Shown one piece after another: positions 46,499 through 59,300 of a stretch of DNA of 64,000 nt (the stretch's first letter is position 1; every line of letters begins with the position of its first letter). The stretch is from contig NC_134431.1 of the NCBI RefSeq assembly GCF_030867145.1, positions 8,509,089 to 8,573,088 on the forward strand. The letters run 5' to 3'. This DNA comes from Opisthocomus hoazin (lineage: Eukaryota > Chordata > Aves > Opisthocomiformes > Opisthocomidae). A program made the translations under genes and the position numbers. The notes beneath the pieces were generated by a model. That model was not told the DNA's origin and ran no database searches. It saw nothing but the letters and a program-made list of their open reading frames with translations.

Positions 46499-46894
46499 AC
46501 ACAGTCACAGCATGGCAGGGTTGGAAGGGACCTCTGTGGGTCACCCAGTCCAACACCCCTGCCGAAGCAGGGTCACCTACAGCAGGCTGCACAGGACCTT
46601 GTCCAGGCGGGTCTTGAATATCTCCAGAGAAGGAGACTCCACAACCTCCCTGGGCAGCCTGTTCCAGTGCTCCATCACCCTCAGAGTGAAGAAGTTCTTC
46701 CTCATGTTCAGCTGGAACTTCCTCTGCTTCAGTTTGTGCCCGTTGCCCCTTGTCCTGTCGCTGGGCACCACTGAAAAGAGTTTGGTCGTGTCCTCCTGAC
46801 ACCCACCCTGCAGATATTTATAAGCATTTATAAGGTTCCTTCTCAGCCTTCTCTTCTTCAGGCTGAACAAGCCCAGCTCCCTCAGCCTTTCCTC
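46499..46894 (-). mobile_element. CR1 LINE 3' fragment upstream of YWHAB
   Basis: The minus strand encodes the ORF2 tail ([40 protein letters not shown]). The 3' terminus is near 46499, and the fragment is cut abruptly at the other end inside CCTTTCCTCAT. It is close in sequence to the copies at 26.8 and 52.8 kb. Confidence 0.92.
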
Positions 46895-49800
46895 ATTTTG
46901 CTCTGGTCTTGTCGCCCTCTTGGTGCCTCTTTATCTCCGTAGCTTGATGCATCTGCCCTCCCAAGGCTGAGCTGTCCAAATAACATTATTTAGGAGCCTC
47001 TTTATCTTAGAGCTTTCCTGTCTTCTCAAAACAGCAAGGATCTACTTTAGTTTAATTAGAATCACTCTAGTAAGTAGAAATTTTATGAGCATTTATGAGC
47101 ATCAGTGTCCAAGAAAGAATCCAAGAAAAAGAGTTCAATTTTATAACGCATGTACCCTTTTGGAGGAGAAGTGACTGAGCACCTCGCCACTCCCAGGCCC
47201 CGTGTTGGCAGCAGCACCACTTGTCGAGGCGCTGTCCCTGTTCCATTACAGCATCCTGCAGCCCAGTCTGCCCTTACGCTTTCAGATGCAATCCCGGTCC
47301 TGTCAAAGTCACCGTCAGATTCCTTTTCGGTGATGGAAGGGACTTCATTAGTTTTCTGCTTAGTCTCGGTCCAAAGGTTAATTACTTTGGAAAGTCAGGA
47401 GGAAAATTATTTGGCACCCACGAGTTATCTTCAGCTGCAAACACCGATCCAGCTAGATCAGTTACTGCCATCTCTCTCTATTGTCCTTTTCTAGGCTAAA
47501 CTTGTTTTTTCCTCTGAACTTCTCCATGGCCCCTATTTTCCAGGTTTCCATCTGGGCCGTTCCCGTGTTCTTGCTGAGGCCTTGGGAGTGCCGATTCACA
47601 GCAGAATTACTTGTGTTCAGCACTCCCTTCACGTGTATCCCCATATAATACTTGTAGACGAGTGCTGTCGATGCCTGCCTGTTTAGTTGCCCGCTGTACC
47701 TCCCTCAACCTTCTCACCTTGCTGCTCGCCACTGCCCTGCCCGTGTTGTTACAGCTCACGCCTCCAACTTCCAGCGAGGCGCACCCAGCTCCCTCCATGC
47801 TGCTCCTCCTGTTTGTCCCCATCGAATTCCGATCATCACCTCTGAAGTGCTTGCAATCCCTCTTGGCTGGTGTTTTTGGACAGTGTGTTCTCCATCACGC
47901 TGTCCAGGTAGAGCAACTCAGCACCGTGCACAGAGGTGAAAATACCACCCTCTGCTTTTACAGAGCACGCTGCCGCTGCTGCGGCTGGCTCCCCGTCGGG
48001 CCAGAGGCCACCGGGAGATGACTGGGTTAATAATACAGTTCATTCCCCCATGAGATCGTCTCACCCCGGCGTCTTCCTAGTCCTTGTATGCCTGGTTCGG
48101 TGGAAGAGACAAGCAATGCATCCCACGGTTTCTCCAGGCACAGAAGGGTGAAGGCTGGAGCTAACGCCAAACCTCAGCTCTGGAACACGTTGCAACAGCA
48201 GCAAGTCTTTCAAAGAGTCACTTTCCAGAGGAGGAAGCGCAGGTCGGCTTGATGCAGCTCAAAGGAGCTGAGGCAGATCCAAAACTTTGTGAAAGCGCAG
48301 CCTTTATCTCAGAGACAAAGGCCCGATCCATGGATAAACCAGCCCAACACGGAGACCGGCCTGCCTGGCTCTCCGGTAGCGAGCTCGCTGCTCCGCGTTC
48401 TCGCAGCGAGGCACATTTCAGGTAAATAAGGGGAAGGAGTACCAGTGTGTCTGGCTGCAGCAGCTGGTCAGCGTTAACCCTGCCCTCGCTCTGCGGAGGG
48501 CTGACCGGCTGCGCTGAGAGCTCGCTCGTTGGCGTGCTCACAGTGAGCTGCGGGCAGGCGAAGAGTAAAACCACAAGGAAGGACTCACAGTATCCTGCTC
48601 CAAGGAAGGAGACAGCCCGTGGCCGCGCTGGAGACCCCTCGTTAGCAGGGAGGTTCATTAGGAGAGCTGTGAGACCAGTGCGCTTCCCCGGCTACGACAG
48701 GCTTCACCTTCAGAAGAAGCCTCTCTGCAGACAGCCGAGGTGTGAAAGGATGGTTTGTTCCTGTCTTTTGCAACTGCTTTCGCTACAAAGAGAGGATTTC
48801 AGTCTTCAAAATGCTTCTCTAGCGCGAAGTTTACTAAGCATCAGTAACAGAAGTAGCGGAACAAACCCATTGTCGCAGATGGCCTGTTGCCAAGCAAGGA
48901 GGGTGGGTCTGCTCCCGGTGCCAGCAGCAACACTGGCATCAGCTGGTCCCAGCAGCCGGCACGAGCGCTGGAGCTGCTCCCGACAGCAAGGTGCCGGCCC
49001 TCCGGCGCCCGGCTGCCTGCCCGGGGAAAGTGAACCGGAGATTTCTGGCAAAATACTGTATTTATATTGATAAACTTCCGTTCAGAAATAAAATCCGGAG
49101 GAGTTGTTCAATTTTTGTTATTTTTTTTGGTCGTTTTTGTTGGAAGCAGGTGGTGTCGGATGCTGTGGGTACCAGCAGCAGGCAGTTGATGGCACTGCGT
49201 GATCACTGTCCCCGCAACTGATGTCTGCCTGGCTGCCCAGCAGTCCTGCTCTGAATGAAAAGGGAAGGTGCTGCACTTTCATGCTGTAGGAAAAACACTC
49301 ACAAAATGTAATTGTCGCCTACTAACTGTATTTTACTTCCTGCTTCTTCTGTTTTACTCATTTTCTTTCTCTTCTGCTCTATGTATGGGAGTCTACAGCC
49401 TGGATGTTTTGGTTGTTCCAGAGCTGGATCTCACAGAGCACTAAATAATGCATCAGGCGATGGATCCCAAATGGGATCAGTGTAGTGGTTTGTGACCAGC
49501 AGAAGTCTGGTCAGTATATTCAGGATTTCATCATTTGTCAGTGCTGCTTGTGGTGCTGCTTGGAAGTGTACATGGTGGAAGTAAGAAGGAGGCTTGTAAG
49601 GAAGCAATACGGCACACGAAAAAGGGAAACAATCAGTATTTTTTTCATTAATATTTCTGCAATAGCATATTAAAAAAAAACCAAGGGAAGAATTTCTACA
49701 GTTCATGTCTGTCTTGTATTTTCTCTGTATGTAACCTGCTTGTGACATTACAGACAGCTGTGATGAAGTTAAAACTAGAATTAGGTTAGTTAGAATTAAA

Positions 49801-52800
49801 TTTACAACCGAACTGGGATCGGGGATCAACATCTTGCATAAGATAAAATTAATATTAACATTAACTTTAATTAAAGTGAAATTTTAAGCAAAGGGCAGCA
49901 GGTTTTCCTCCTGGTCCCTGCCAGCTAAATGCTAGGCTAAGTAATACTTTGTTTGGGCATCTTTCAGTTCTTCCTTCTGTCCAAGGAATGCAAGTGGCTT
50001 TGCACAGCTTTTCTATTAAATGCAATTTGGACTGAAGTCAAAGGGCTATTTTAATTTAAAGGTGTTTAAAGGTCTGAAGGTAACTTTAAAGAACACAGTT
50101 AAGAGCATAATTGCAAAGCAACGCAGCAACTTGTAATAAGTAACTGTGAGAGCATGAAAATATAAATGACCTAAATAGTACAAAACAGTGTGATGGGAAA
50201 TACGGGTAGAACAAATGTCTTGGATGGGATCGGAATTCAGCTCCAGGAATGTGATTTTGGCAGTAGTGTCCCAAACAGAGAATGCTATTTCTGGGGAAAT
50301 GCACTGAGCTCTGGGTCATGAATTAAACTCAGGTAATTTATGTTGAGCTCATAAATAGCGGCAGTGCAAAAAACAAGCAGAAGTGGAACAGAATATTTGG
50401 CTGTAAAATTTCGTAGCTGTTGAGACCTGTAGAGTTGTCGTGTACATCTGATGCCAGGTAATACCTAAAAAAAATTCAAGCCCAGAAACACACAACAAGC
50501 CCTCCACAGCTGCCAACTCAACAACCTTAAGAAAAAGCAGTTTCAAAGCAGCATGCTAAGTGAGGTTTGAAGAGGTAACTTCCCAAGCCCTGATCTTTAT
50601 TTATTAGCTGTTTCTGACAAGCCCTAAAGAAAGGCAAATGTCTTGATATTTTGAAATTGCATGGCAAGCATTCATTGTATGGGCAACTCTGATCTTTAGG
50701 AAATACCAATACTGTTCCATTTCCTGATTTCTCATTCTTTTTCTCTCTTTGTATTTAATACCAGTCTGCTGTAGAGATCTTCCAAGCCCCTGTCGGTTCC
50801 AAGGCTTGACTGCCTGGCGCTCGCAGAGCTCCAGCTTCCTCACAACCAGCTATCTTCCTGGTGCCTTTGAAGTGTGGTTTCTGCTAGAAAAGCAGCTATG
50901 GAAGAAATACCCCTCCATGTTGTGATGAGAGTTAGGTCTGTGCAGATTTTAACAATGTTTCAGTCCCCAGCGTGTGCAGGTCAGCTGGACTTCTGCATGG
51001 GAGATGCAGCCAAAGGAGAGACCACCTGGCAGGAGGATGGATCCCTCGGGGGTTTGAGGGGATCAGCTGAGATAAGTCTGGGCCCTGTAGGGCAAATATG
51101 GGAGAAACTTCTTAATGCACGGAGTGGTGGAGCTCCTTCTTTGGTATAAAGCCTAGGGGAGCCTGGTGTGATATTTTTTTCTCTGAGGGTCTCTGGGGAA
51201 AGGCAGCTTCCCTTCCAGCAATGTGTATCTGTTTCAGGCCATACTTCAACGTCCAGCCTGGGTTTTTGTTGTTTGCTTTACTCCTTTTAAATAGGAACTA
51301 TCTGAAGGCTTAAAAATCTGAAGCTTAAAGAACTATACAAGCTGCCTAGAGCTCTGCAGTATTTCTTTATAATTAGAATAAATGCATGAAAAACGTAGCC
51401 TTCATCCTGTGCAAACCCTGACTTTCAAAAAAGAATTTACAGCATAGGGTGGAGTTTTATCTGCTCCTAAATAGGACAACAATTTCCCTCCTTCTGTTTC
51501 TGCCCCAAATCTCAAATTCCAGTGTGCAATGAATCAATTGCAGAAGAGGAGATGCCATTCCTTCACCTCCCCACACAAATGACTCTCAAAAACTTCGTTT
51601 TTCTCAGACAAGTCAGGGTGAGAGCTCTGAAGTAGCACATCTCCAACCGGGTATTTGTTCTTTGTTCTGGTTTGTGGTTCAAGGTGTCTTTTTTAATAAG
51701 CACCTGCCACTAGACCATTAATAGTTTAACAGTCCACAGCTTCCAAGAAAATGCTTACCAGCAGTCAGAGCTGGAAAATAATTCAGAGGATGGCATAGGT
51801 CTGATAAAAGGATTACTAAATCACAGCACCAAGAGCTGTGAGTTCAGTTTTCTCTGACACCGGCACTAAGGATTCTTTTGTATATTCAGTGCTCTTAATT
51901 GCTTTTTCTCCCCAGAAGTTCCGTGTGCAGCTCTGGGGTAGGCTTTCTAGAGCTTTCCCAAACAACTGAACTAGATTTCTTCCTAATTTATATTTAAACT
52001 CTGATCCTTACAGCAGACTCTTATATTTGAGGTATACTGATCGGACTGGTGAACACAGAGGGTATGGGGTGACACCTTCTCTCACTTCTATCGTGGCAAA
52101 AGTAGAATAATTTTACAGAATGAAACTGCAAACAATTCCAACCTAGCTCTGCTATTCCACTTTTCTTGGAATTGTTCCGTCTGTTTCCCTGAAAATGAAA
52201 GTCTGTTTTTACTCCTGCCACCTGCTATTTCCATATGAAAAAGCTGTTTCGTTATAATGAAGGTACCATCTCTCCCAAGGGCAAAATAAGGACATTTCAT
52301 CACACTGATCTCCCTGAAATTTCCATAACCAAATTCAATATGTTACTAGATTTGATCTACTTTTTCACAAAGCTGTAAAGCTTTTCAGGGAAATCTCAAG
52401 TTCTGTCTGTGGGTATTTACAAAACAAAATGTCATCTCTCTGCCGAACTGTAAGACAGTCTGATCTGGCAAAACAAAAAAGAGAATCCAAAACCAAGATT
52501 CGCTTTAGCTTTGATGCTTATCTAGTGACAAGCATTTGGAAGCCAGGGTATGATTTCCAAGCGCAGACCACATTTTTATCCCAGGCACAAGTGAAGAACA
52601 CCGTGACCAAAACGTTTCTTCATGACGACCTCTTGATGCGAGCAACAGTGGTCACTTGAGGCAGCCTGAGGTTTGTCTTCTGGGCAAGTCAGCTTTTTGC
52701 AGTTTCACTTCTGCTTTTTAAAAAACAATTTAAACTGCCCTTTGACTCCAGGAGAAACTCTCCAAATGAATCATCTTTGACAGTTAATGAACATCGTAAC

Positions 52801-52811
52801 ATCACAAGCTC
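46895..52811. other. Intergenic, no gene recognised
   Basis: Unique sequence with scattered short open frames, none resembling a known protein or flanked by convincing splice sites. A moderately GC-rich patch lies at about 47,930-49,030. No RNA gene seen. Confidence 0.5.
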
Positions 52812-53312
52812 TCAGTACTGTGTCCGGTTCTGGGCTCCCCTCTTCAAAAAAGAAAAGGAACTACTGGAAAGAGTCCAGTGGAGGGCTACGAGGATGGTGA
52901 GGGGACTGGAACATCTCTCCTACAAGGGCTGTTCAGCCTGAAGAAGAGAAGGCTGAGAGGGGACCTTATAAATGCTCACAAATATCTGAAGGGTGGGTGT
53001 CAGGAGGATGGGGCCAAACTCTTTTCAGTGGTGACCAGTGACAGGACAAGGGGCAATGGGCACAAACTGAGGCACAGGAAGTTCCGTCTGAACATGAGGA
53101 AGAACTTCTTCCCTCTGAGGGTGACGGAGCCCTGGAACAGGCTGCCCAGGGAGGCTGTGGAGTCTCCTTGTCTGGAGATATTCAAGACCCGCCTGGACAA
53201 GGTCCTCTGCAGTCTGCTGTAGGTGACCCTGCTTCGGCAGGAGGGCTGGACTAGATGACCCACAGAGGTCCCTTCCAACCTCGAACATTCTGTGATTCTG
53301 TGATTCTGTAAC
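52812..53312 (+). mobile_element. CR1 LINE 3' fragment
   Basis: Plus-orientated ORF2 tail ([40 protein letters not shown]) starting within the TGTCCGGTTCTGGGC region. It ends in two ATTCTGTG-type units, the CR1 terminal repeat. Confidence 0.93.
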
Positions 53313-56300
53313 AGTGTGGGTTAGTCCCACTTTCCAGGAGAGCAAGAAAAAGTCAGTGGGCTGATCATGGGCCACCCGAATTTCCTCAGCAGGATTCCTA
53401 GGCAAGAATGAGGGACAACTGATCCTCTTCTTAGTGTTTATATAAAAGAAAAAAAAAAAATTACCAATGAGCAAGTGTACTCTGGAGACCGCAGGGCACC
53501 CAGGAGTGTAACATGCTGTTATTTTGACGTTGTGGGCCTGGATGTTATTTGGACGTTTCTGGGAGTTACCCAACTGGCTGCCAGAGGCTTCAGCGTGGGT
53601 GAGAGCCAGTGGGTCTGCTGTGGGTCATCTGCTGGACTTCAGTATGCCTCAGGTCATCTCTTCAGAGCAGAGCAGGCACAAACATGGATTCAGAAAAGAC
53701 TGCCACAGTTACATAGCTTCTTTCGGCACTGTATCTTGTCTGCTGGTAGCCTGGCATTCTGCTGGGCTGAGATACACTCTTTCCTCTGCCCAGGGCTAAT
53801 AGTGAGCAGCAGGGATGAAAAGGAATAGGCTGCATTGAAGGCTGAAGAGAAGACACAGCTGAATTTTTGCTCAAATTCCCAGAAAACCACCAACTGTCAC
53901 CAGATCTCTGGCCAGTATCCTGCAGCTGATCTGAGACTATCCAGGTTCAGAAAAACACACTGGGGGTGTTGCTTCTTTTGTGACTCTGTTAGGTTCTTGC
54001 CTAAGGTGAATCCTGCAGGAATAAGAATTGCGGCCCTTAACAGCCTGAGCCTTTCTTGAAACTCCCAGCTGAGACTTCCCTATTCATATTAAAGATCTGC
54101 CTGGTTCTGCAAAACATCTTTATTTCAGACCTGATTCATTTATCAAATATTCACAGATCAGCCAAAGGCCAGGAGAGTACATGGGAACGTGTTAATGCAT
54201 TTACCCTTGGATTGCCAAAATACTATCTAATTATCTGTGTTAATGCCAGCTGCCTTGGAACACAAAAGCCCTCAATAAAGGAGCAACAGTGGTAAAGAAA
54301 CGATTAAATGAAAATAGCAGAAGATGGCTCCCCAAGCTGGGTGAGTTAGAGATGCAAAGGGATAACAAAACCATCAGAAAGGCATATCTAAACATTTTGC
54401 AAATATAAATGTATCAAGGAATGAAGTCATCTGTAGTTGTAGCCCCAGGAACTGAGACAGCATGTGTCTTTTTGTTTTAAATCAGTTTTCTGCCAGATTC
54501 CTTGCAGAAAGCACTGCAAAACTGCCATGAGCCTGGCACAGCCAGTCGATGTCCAGAGCCATGCTCAGACCTGCAACCCATCGGCTGTGGGCAGAGGAAA
54601 GGCAAACTCAGCGGTGCAGGGCAGAGGAGGTCTTCTAGCAGACTAACTGATTTGGCCGGAAAGCAGAACGCACGCTTTAGAGCACATATGCCCTTCTTTA
54701 GGTATTGAGGTGTTATGGCCGTGATGATGTGAGGAAATAAGGAATCTCGACAGATAGATCTGAAGAAGAGCTTCTTCATCACAACATTGGTCTTGCTTCA
54801 TTTATTATTACCTTACACCAGGGTACAGCAACACTGCTACCACCACAGGAAAGTAAAGTGAGATGAGAAAGCCAACATTTCAGCATGTACAAGCTCCTCA
54901 GAGTAACAATATGGAAGAGCAGGATAAAGAAGTGTTTCTGCTCTTGTCAAACTAATGTAACCATTTGATCTGCGCATGGTGGGTCAGATAAAGGTGCAAT
55001 GTCAAGTTGCTTTTCCTTTCCTGTTCCTCATCTGTGGTTTAGTGGCTTTGCTCAGCAAGCTGCAATGATGCAAGTTTCTATACAGACATACACTGTTCTG
55101 TGCCCACTGTTTCTGCCTTCATGGAGTTGCTTTGCCATCATGTTCAAAGGTTTTGTGATTCTGCATGCAACCCAGGAGAAAGCTGTGAACAGCACACGCA
55201 GAGGAAAGAAACAGAAAATGGCTCAAGCATGGCTCGTGGTGCTTCCCACTGAAGTGTTTCAGATACAAACACCTCTCCAGTGCCCCAATACCCACAAGGC
55301 CTTCTCCAGACCACGTTTAACATGCCTGTACTCTCTCATTCTTGGCTAGCTCTTCTCCTCTGACAAATCTTTATGATGATTGACTGTATCTCTGCTTGTA
55401 TGAAGCCTTCTGCTATGCTGGAGTTTAGGGCTCCCATATTTCTCTTCTCCATTTTTTCCTGCAGATGGGCTGTGCCATGCTTGGTACATCAGATACAACC
55501 CAAGCGAAATGGCCTTGCTGGACATGCAGGGCACATCAGCACGGGGTGAGCACAGCAGGCCCTTCCTTTTGTGAGTCTGCCAGGCAGACTGCACAGGTAC
55601 CTTGGGAGTGCCCTGAATGCACCCCTAACACATGGCTGGGAATTTGGGGTGCTCAGAGACCCAGGGAAAAAGGCCTCCAAAGCCCACTGCTCTGCTTCCT
55701 CCTCTAATACACTCCTACACATAAACATTCTGATTTTTTTTCTGATTATTAGGGAACCAAGAAGGCTGTGGTCCTGTGACACACCCGAATCTGCCTCTTT
55801 CCTGGATCTTATGGACCCACTTGCTACTCGGTTGCTACTTCTTCTCTGTCAGAACGGTAATTCAATAACACATACCAGGAACCAGCCAACACGTCCGACA
55901 AGGGAACAGAAGCAATTTAATGTGATTCATGATCAGTCACAACTAAGCAACAAAGCTAATTTTTTGACATTCATTCCTGGGAGTAAGGATTCAAGCAAAA
56001 AAAATATTCTTGATTAGAATCGAAGAAAGTAGAGGAATCTGCAGCCCACTCACAGACAGAAAGAAAGGCAAATTAATCCACAACATCATTTTTTGTAAGC
56101 TTCCCACCGCACTGCTGGATGAGGAGCGAGAATGGGTTGTGTCCTAGCACTGTGGTGCTGCCACTTGCCTCCTCCAAACCATTCCTGCCAGTAGGTATAA
56201 AAAATTTCAGGAGACGTGGCTGGATGTGATACTGTAAGATTCTTGAAGTAGTACTCTGATCTCTTGCTTCCTTCCCCTTCAACACATCAGCTACTAAGCA

Positions 56301-59300
56301 GGGTGCGACAGCAATGGGTGTCTACAGGGGTTTTGGAGGCAGGGAGGTTGCACAGGGGCATTTCCTCTCCGTTCTGGTGCAGAAGGGGTGGTGTCATTTG
56401 TGCTCGGCAGGTCCTGAGGATGAATGAAAGGGGACTAATGAGAACATCAGGAAGAAGCCATCTATTAATGCTTCCCTTGGTAGGAAAATCCATCATGTCC
56501 TTCTCCTGTTCCTTCTACCTTACTTACATCTTAGTGACACTGGGTGACATTTTTTAGCTTAGTCATTTTATCAAGCCTGTGAGATAAATCATTGCCCCGT
56601 GAGGGAAATGAGCTCAGCAACATTTATAACAGTGTGGGGTCTCATGAAATCTTAATTTAATGACCTTTGAGTAAGAATAGAGGCAAATCTACACCACTGT
56701 CAGGGGACCATATCCTGTCCTGCCTGGGAAATGGACTTAATCAAACCCTGTCATTTGCATCTCTGACTGTTCTGAGCCCGTACTGTAGATGGGCCCAGGT
56801 CTCAAATGTTCCTCTCATTTAGTCTAACGAAAGTGCACAGAGAGCTCATTTCTCCAGCCAAAGCTACAGGCAGAGGGATAAAACCTTTTTCCTAGGGTGC
56901 AGGCAGTGCTGCTGACAGAGCCATCAGTAGTTGGGACTGCCAGGCACAGGCTTGCAGCTGGATGCTGTGAGGTTACCAAAAGCAGGCAGGCAGAGGAGCC
57001 GGACAGGCTGCAGTCCTGCTCTCCTACAACTTGTTGGTGACCGTAGGAGCCACGAAACGGGACCTGCGGCAGCATTAGCAAACCACATTCATCTGACAAA
57101 GCTGTCATTTTGCACCTCAGTCCTGGGGAAGACCCATGGTAGGCAGGAAGGCAGCCAAGCCTCCACCTATGCACGATGGGACAGCCCCCTCTCAGCGCCT
57201 AGGAACCTCCCGTGGGCACGCATCGCACTGCGGTTAATGGCATTCAAACAAGTTATAACTGTGATAGATCAGGACAATGTCCTGGGAGCAGCGCCCCAAA
57301 AGCCCAGCAATGGCAAGTTCACACTGCAGCTGCACAGATCTTCGGAGCAGAACGTAGCAAGACAAAGCACAGCGTGGGTTCTTGAGTAGGTGGGCTCAGC
57401 CTGCCCAGGCTGTTACGCTCTTCTAGTCTCCAGAGGACTGGTGTTGCTGTCCTTTGTCATTTGTTCCTTTGATGCTTCTTTGTATGCCCGCTTCTTCTTC
57501 ATATGGTCATAGCTCTGTGGTCTTCTCTGCATGTGTATCTAAATAACGTAAAAAATCAGAAGAAGCACCAAAGAAGCTGTGATGCCACCATTCCTATGAT
57601 CATCATTATTTGTCTTATCTACCACCAGTTATGGCTTGCTTGTGCTGTGTTTTATCACAAACCATGGGAATAAGATATTCCTCACCAGAGGGAACACACA
57701 GTGCAGCTCCGGGTGTGATGCAGCAGACGGGGGTGGTCCAGGCTGGCAGGGGATCATTGCTCCCTGTTTGGTCACACGGCTTTTGCCGTGGTGGCAGATT
57801 CCTCTGGTCCTGGACAGAAGGCAGCCCCACCGAGCAACGAGCCTCTCACCCGCGAGGAATCAAAGACAAAGCATTTCATGCCGGCTCTGCCTGGTGACAG
57901 GGAGAGGAGAAGCGGAGAGCTGGCTTTGCCAGAAAGCTGAACTCCCTGGTGGTGGGACGCAGCTGTCAGGAAGCCTGGCCAAATGTCTGGGAGAGCTTGT
58001 GATGTGGCACTGCCTCGCCGTCGCACGCACACCATCTGCCACCAGCCGTCCCCGGGCACAGCCGGAACGCGGAGCTGCTCTGCAAAGCAGCGCTGCAAAT
58101 TAGCTCAGCGAGGAGGCCGGTAACGAATGCCACCCCACGCAGGGGTACCGAGTGCGGTCTGCGAAATGCAGCAGGCGAACTGCACAGCATCCTGCAAGCG
58201 CCGGGCCCCGAGCATCTCCCACGGTTGAAGCCAAGGGCTGCCCAGTCTGCCCAGCACCCAGCACGCAGCGTTCACACAACCGCCGTCTCCATGGGGGGTG
58301 AAACGACTTCATCTTCCGTGGCTTTCTCACTGCCAAAGGTTTGAAGAAACCTTCAGAAAGAGAGGAGGCAGCCAGGGCTGCGCTCCGGCTCACAATAACA
58401 CGATTGACTCCGTGCTGCATTGGTCTGGTGGAGCACGTGCAGGTGTGAACCCTCGCACCTTGGTTAGCTCGAGAAGGTTCGGAGCACGACCCTCCTGCCA
58501 GCGAGGGATCTACCAAACTGCTGATTCCTCTGCCCACCTCGCTCATCTTCTGCAGCCCAGAGACCCCTGGTTGCCCCATGAGATGACGCAGGACTGAGTC
58601 TGCCTTCCATCCACAGCACGGCCAGGAAATACACACCGCTCCCTCCCACGGGTGCACAAGAAAACTTGGAATTAATGTTTGTTTTATACAGGGCAAGTGT
58701 TCCACGTATGGTCTATTGCCTTCTTTACTGCCCAGTACGGCTCCCCCAGAGCTAGAGGAATTTGCCATTTTAGGAGGAAACAGTTACTGACGAACACTAA
58801 GGGTGTCACAGATTTCACTCTCCCCCACTCTCTCCCTTCCTCTCCCAATTTCCTTGCTGTCAGAGGCAACCATCTGCTCTGCCTGCCCCGGGGCTCAGGC
58901 CTGGGGACAGCGATATCTCCACGCAGTCCCGAGCACAGGGACGCCGTCAGCCAGTGGAGCCTGCGAGCATCAGGACGAGGAAGCCTCGTGGGAACCGAGT
59001 GAGAAAACAGCAGGCCCAGCCTAATCACCCTCTTGGAGCACTTCCATCGCTTGGGAAGCTGGGACTGGTGGCAGGGAGAAGCTGCTCTGGGTTATCGCTG
59101 CTGCACAGGGAGAAAACCTGCACCAGGCATCCTTCTTGATTCCCAGGCTGCTTGGCACCTGTCTACCACCCAGCTCAAATTCAGAGACTTTGCAAAAAAA
59201 GAATGCCGGTCTTACGAAATGCTTACTAGCGAATTCCTTCTCAGGAAGGAAAACGTGGCTTTATAATGCAGCTTTACAGTAATCAGCTGCAGCCTGACAG

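Noticed and set aside
48447-49070. 207-aa plus-strand open frame in the intergenic region
   Set aside because: No recognised domain or convincing splice or promoter context; the composition follows a local GC-rich patch.
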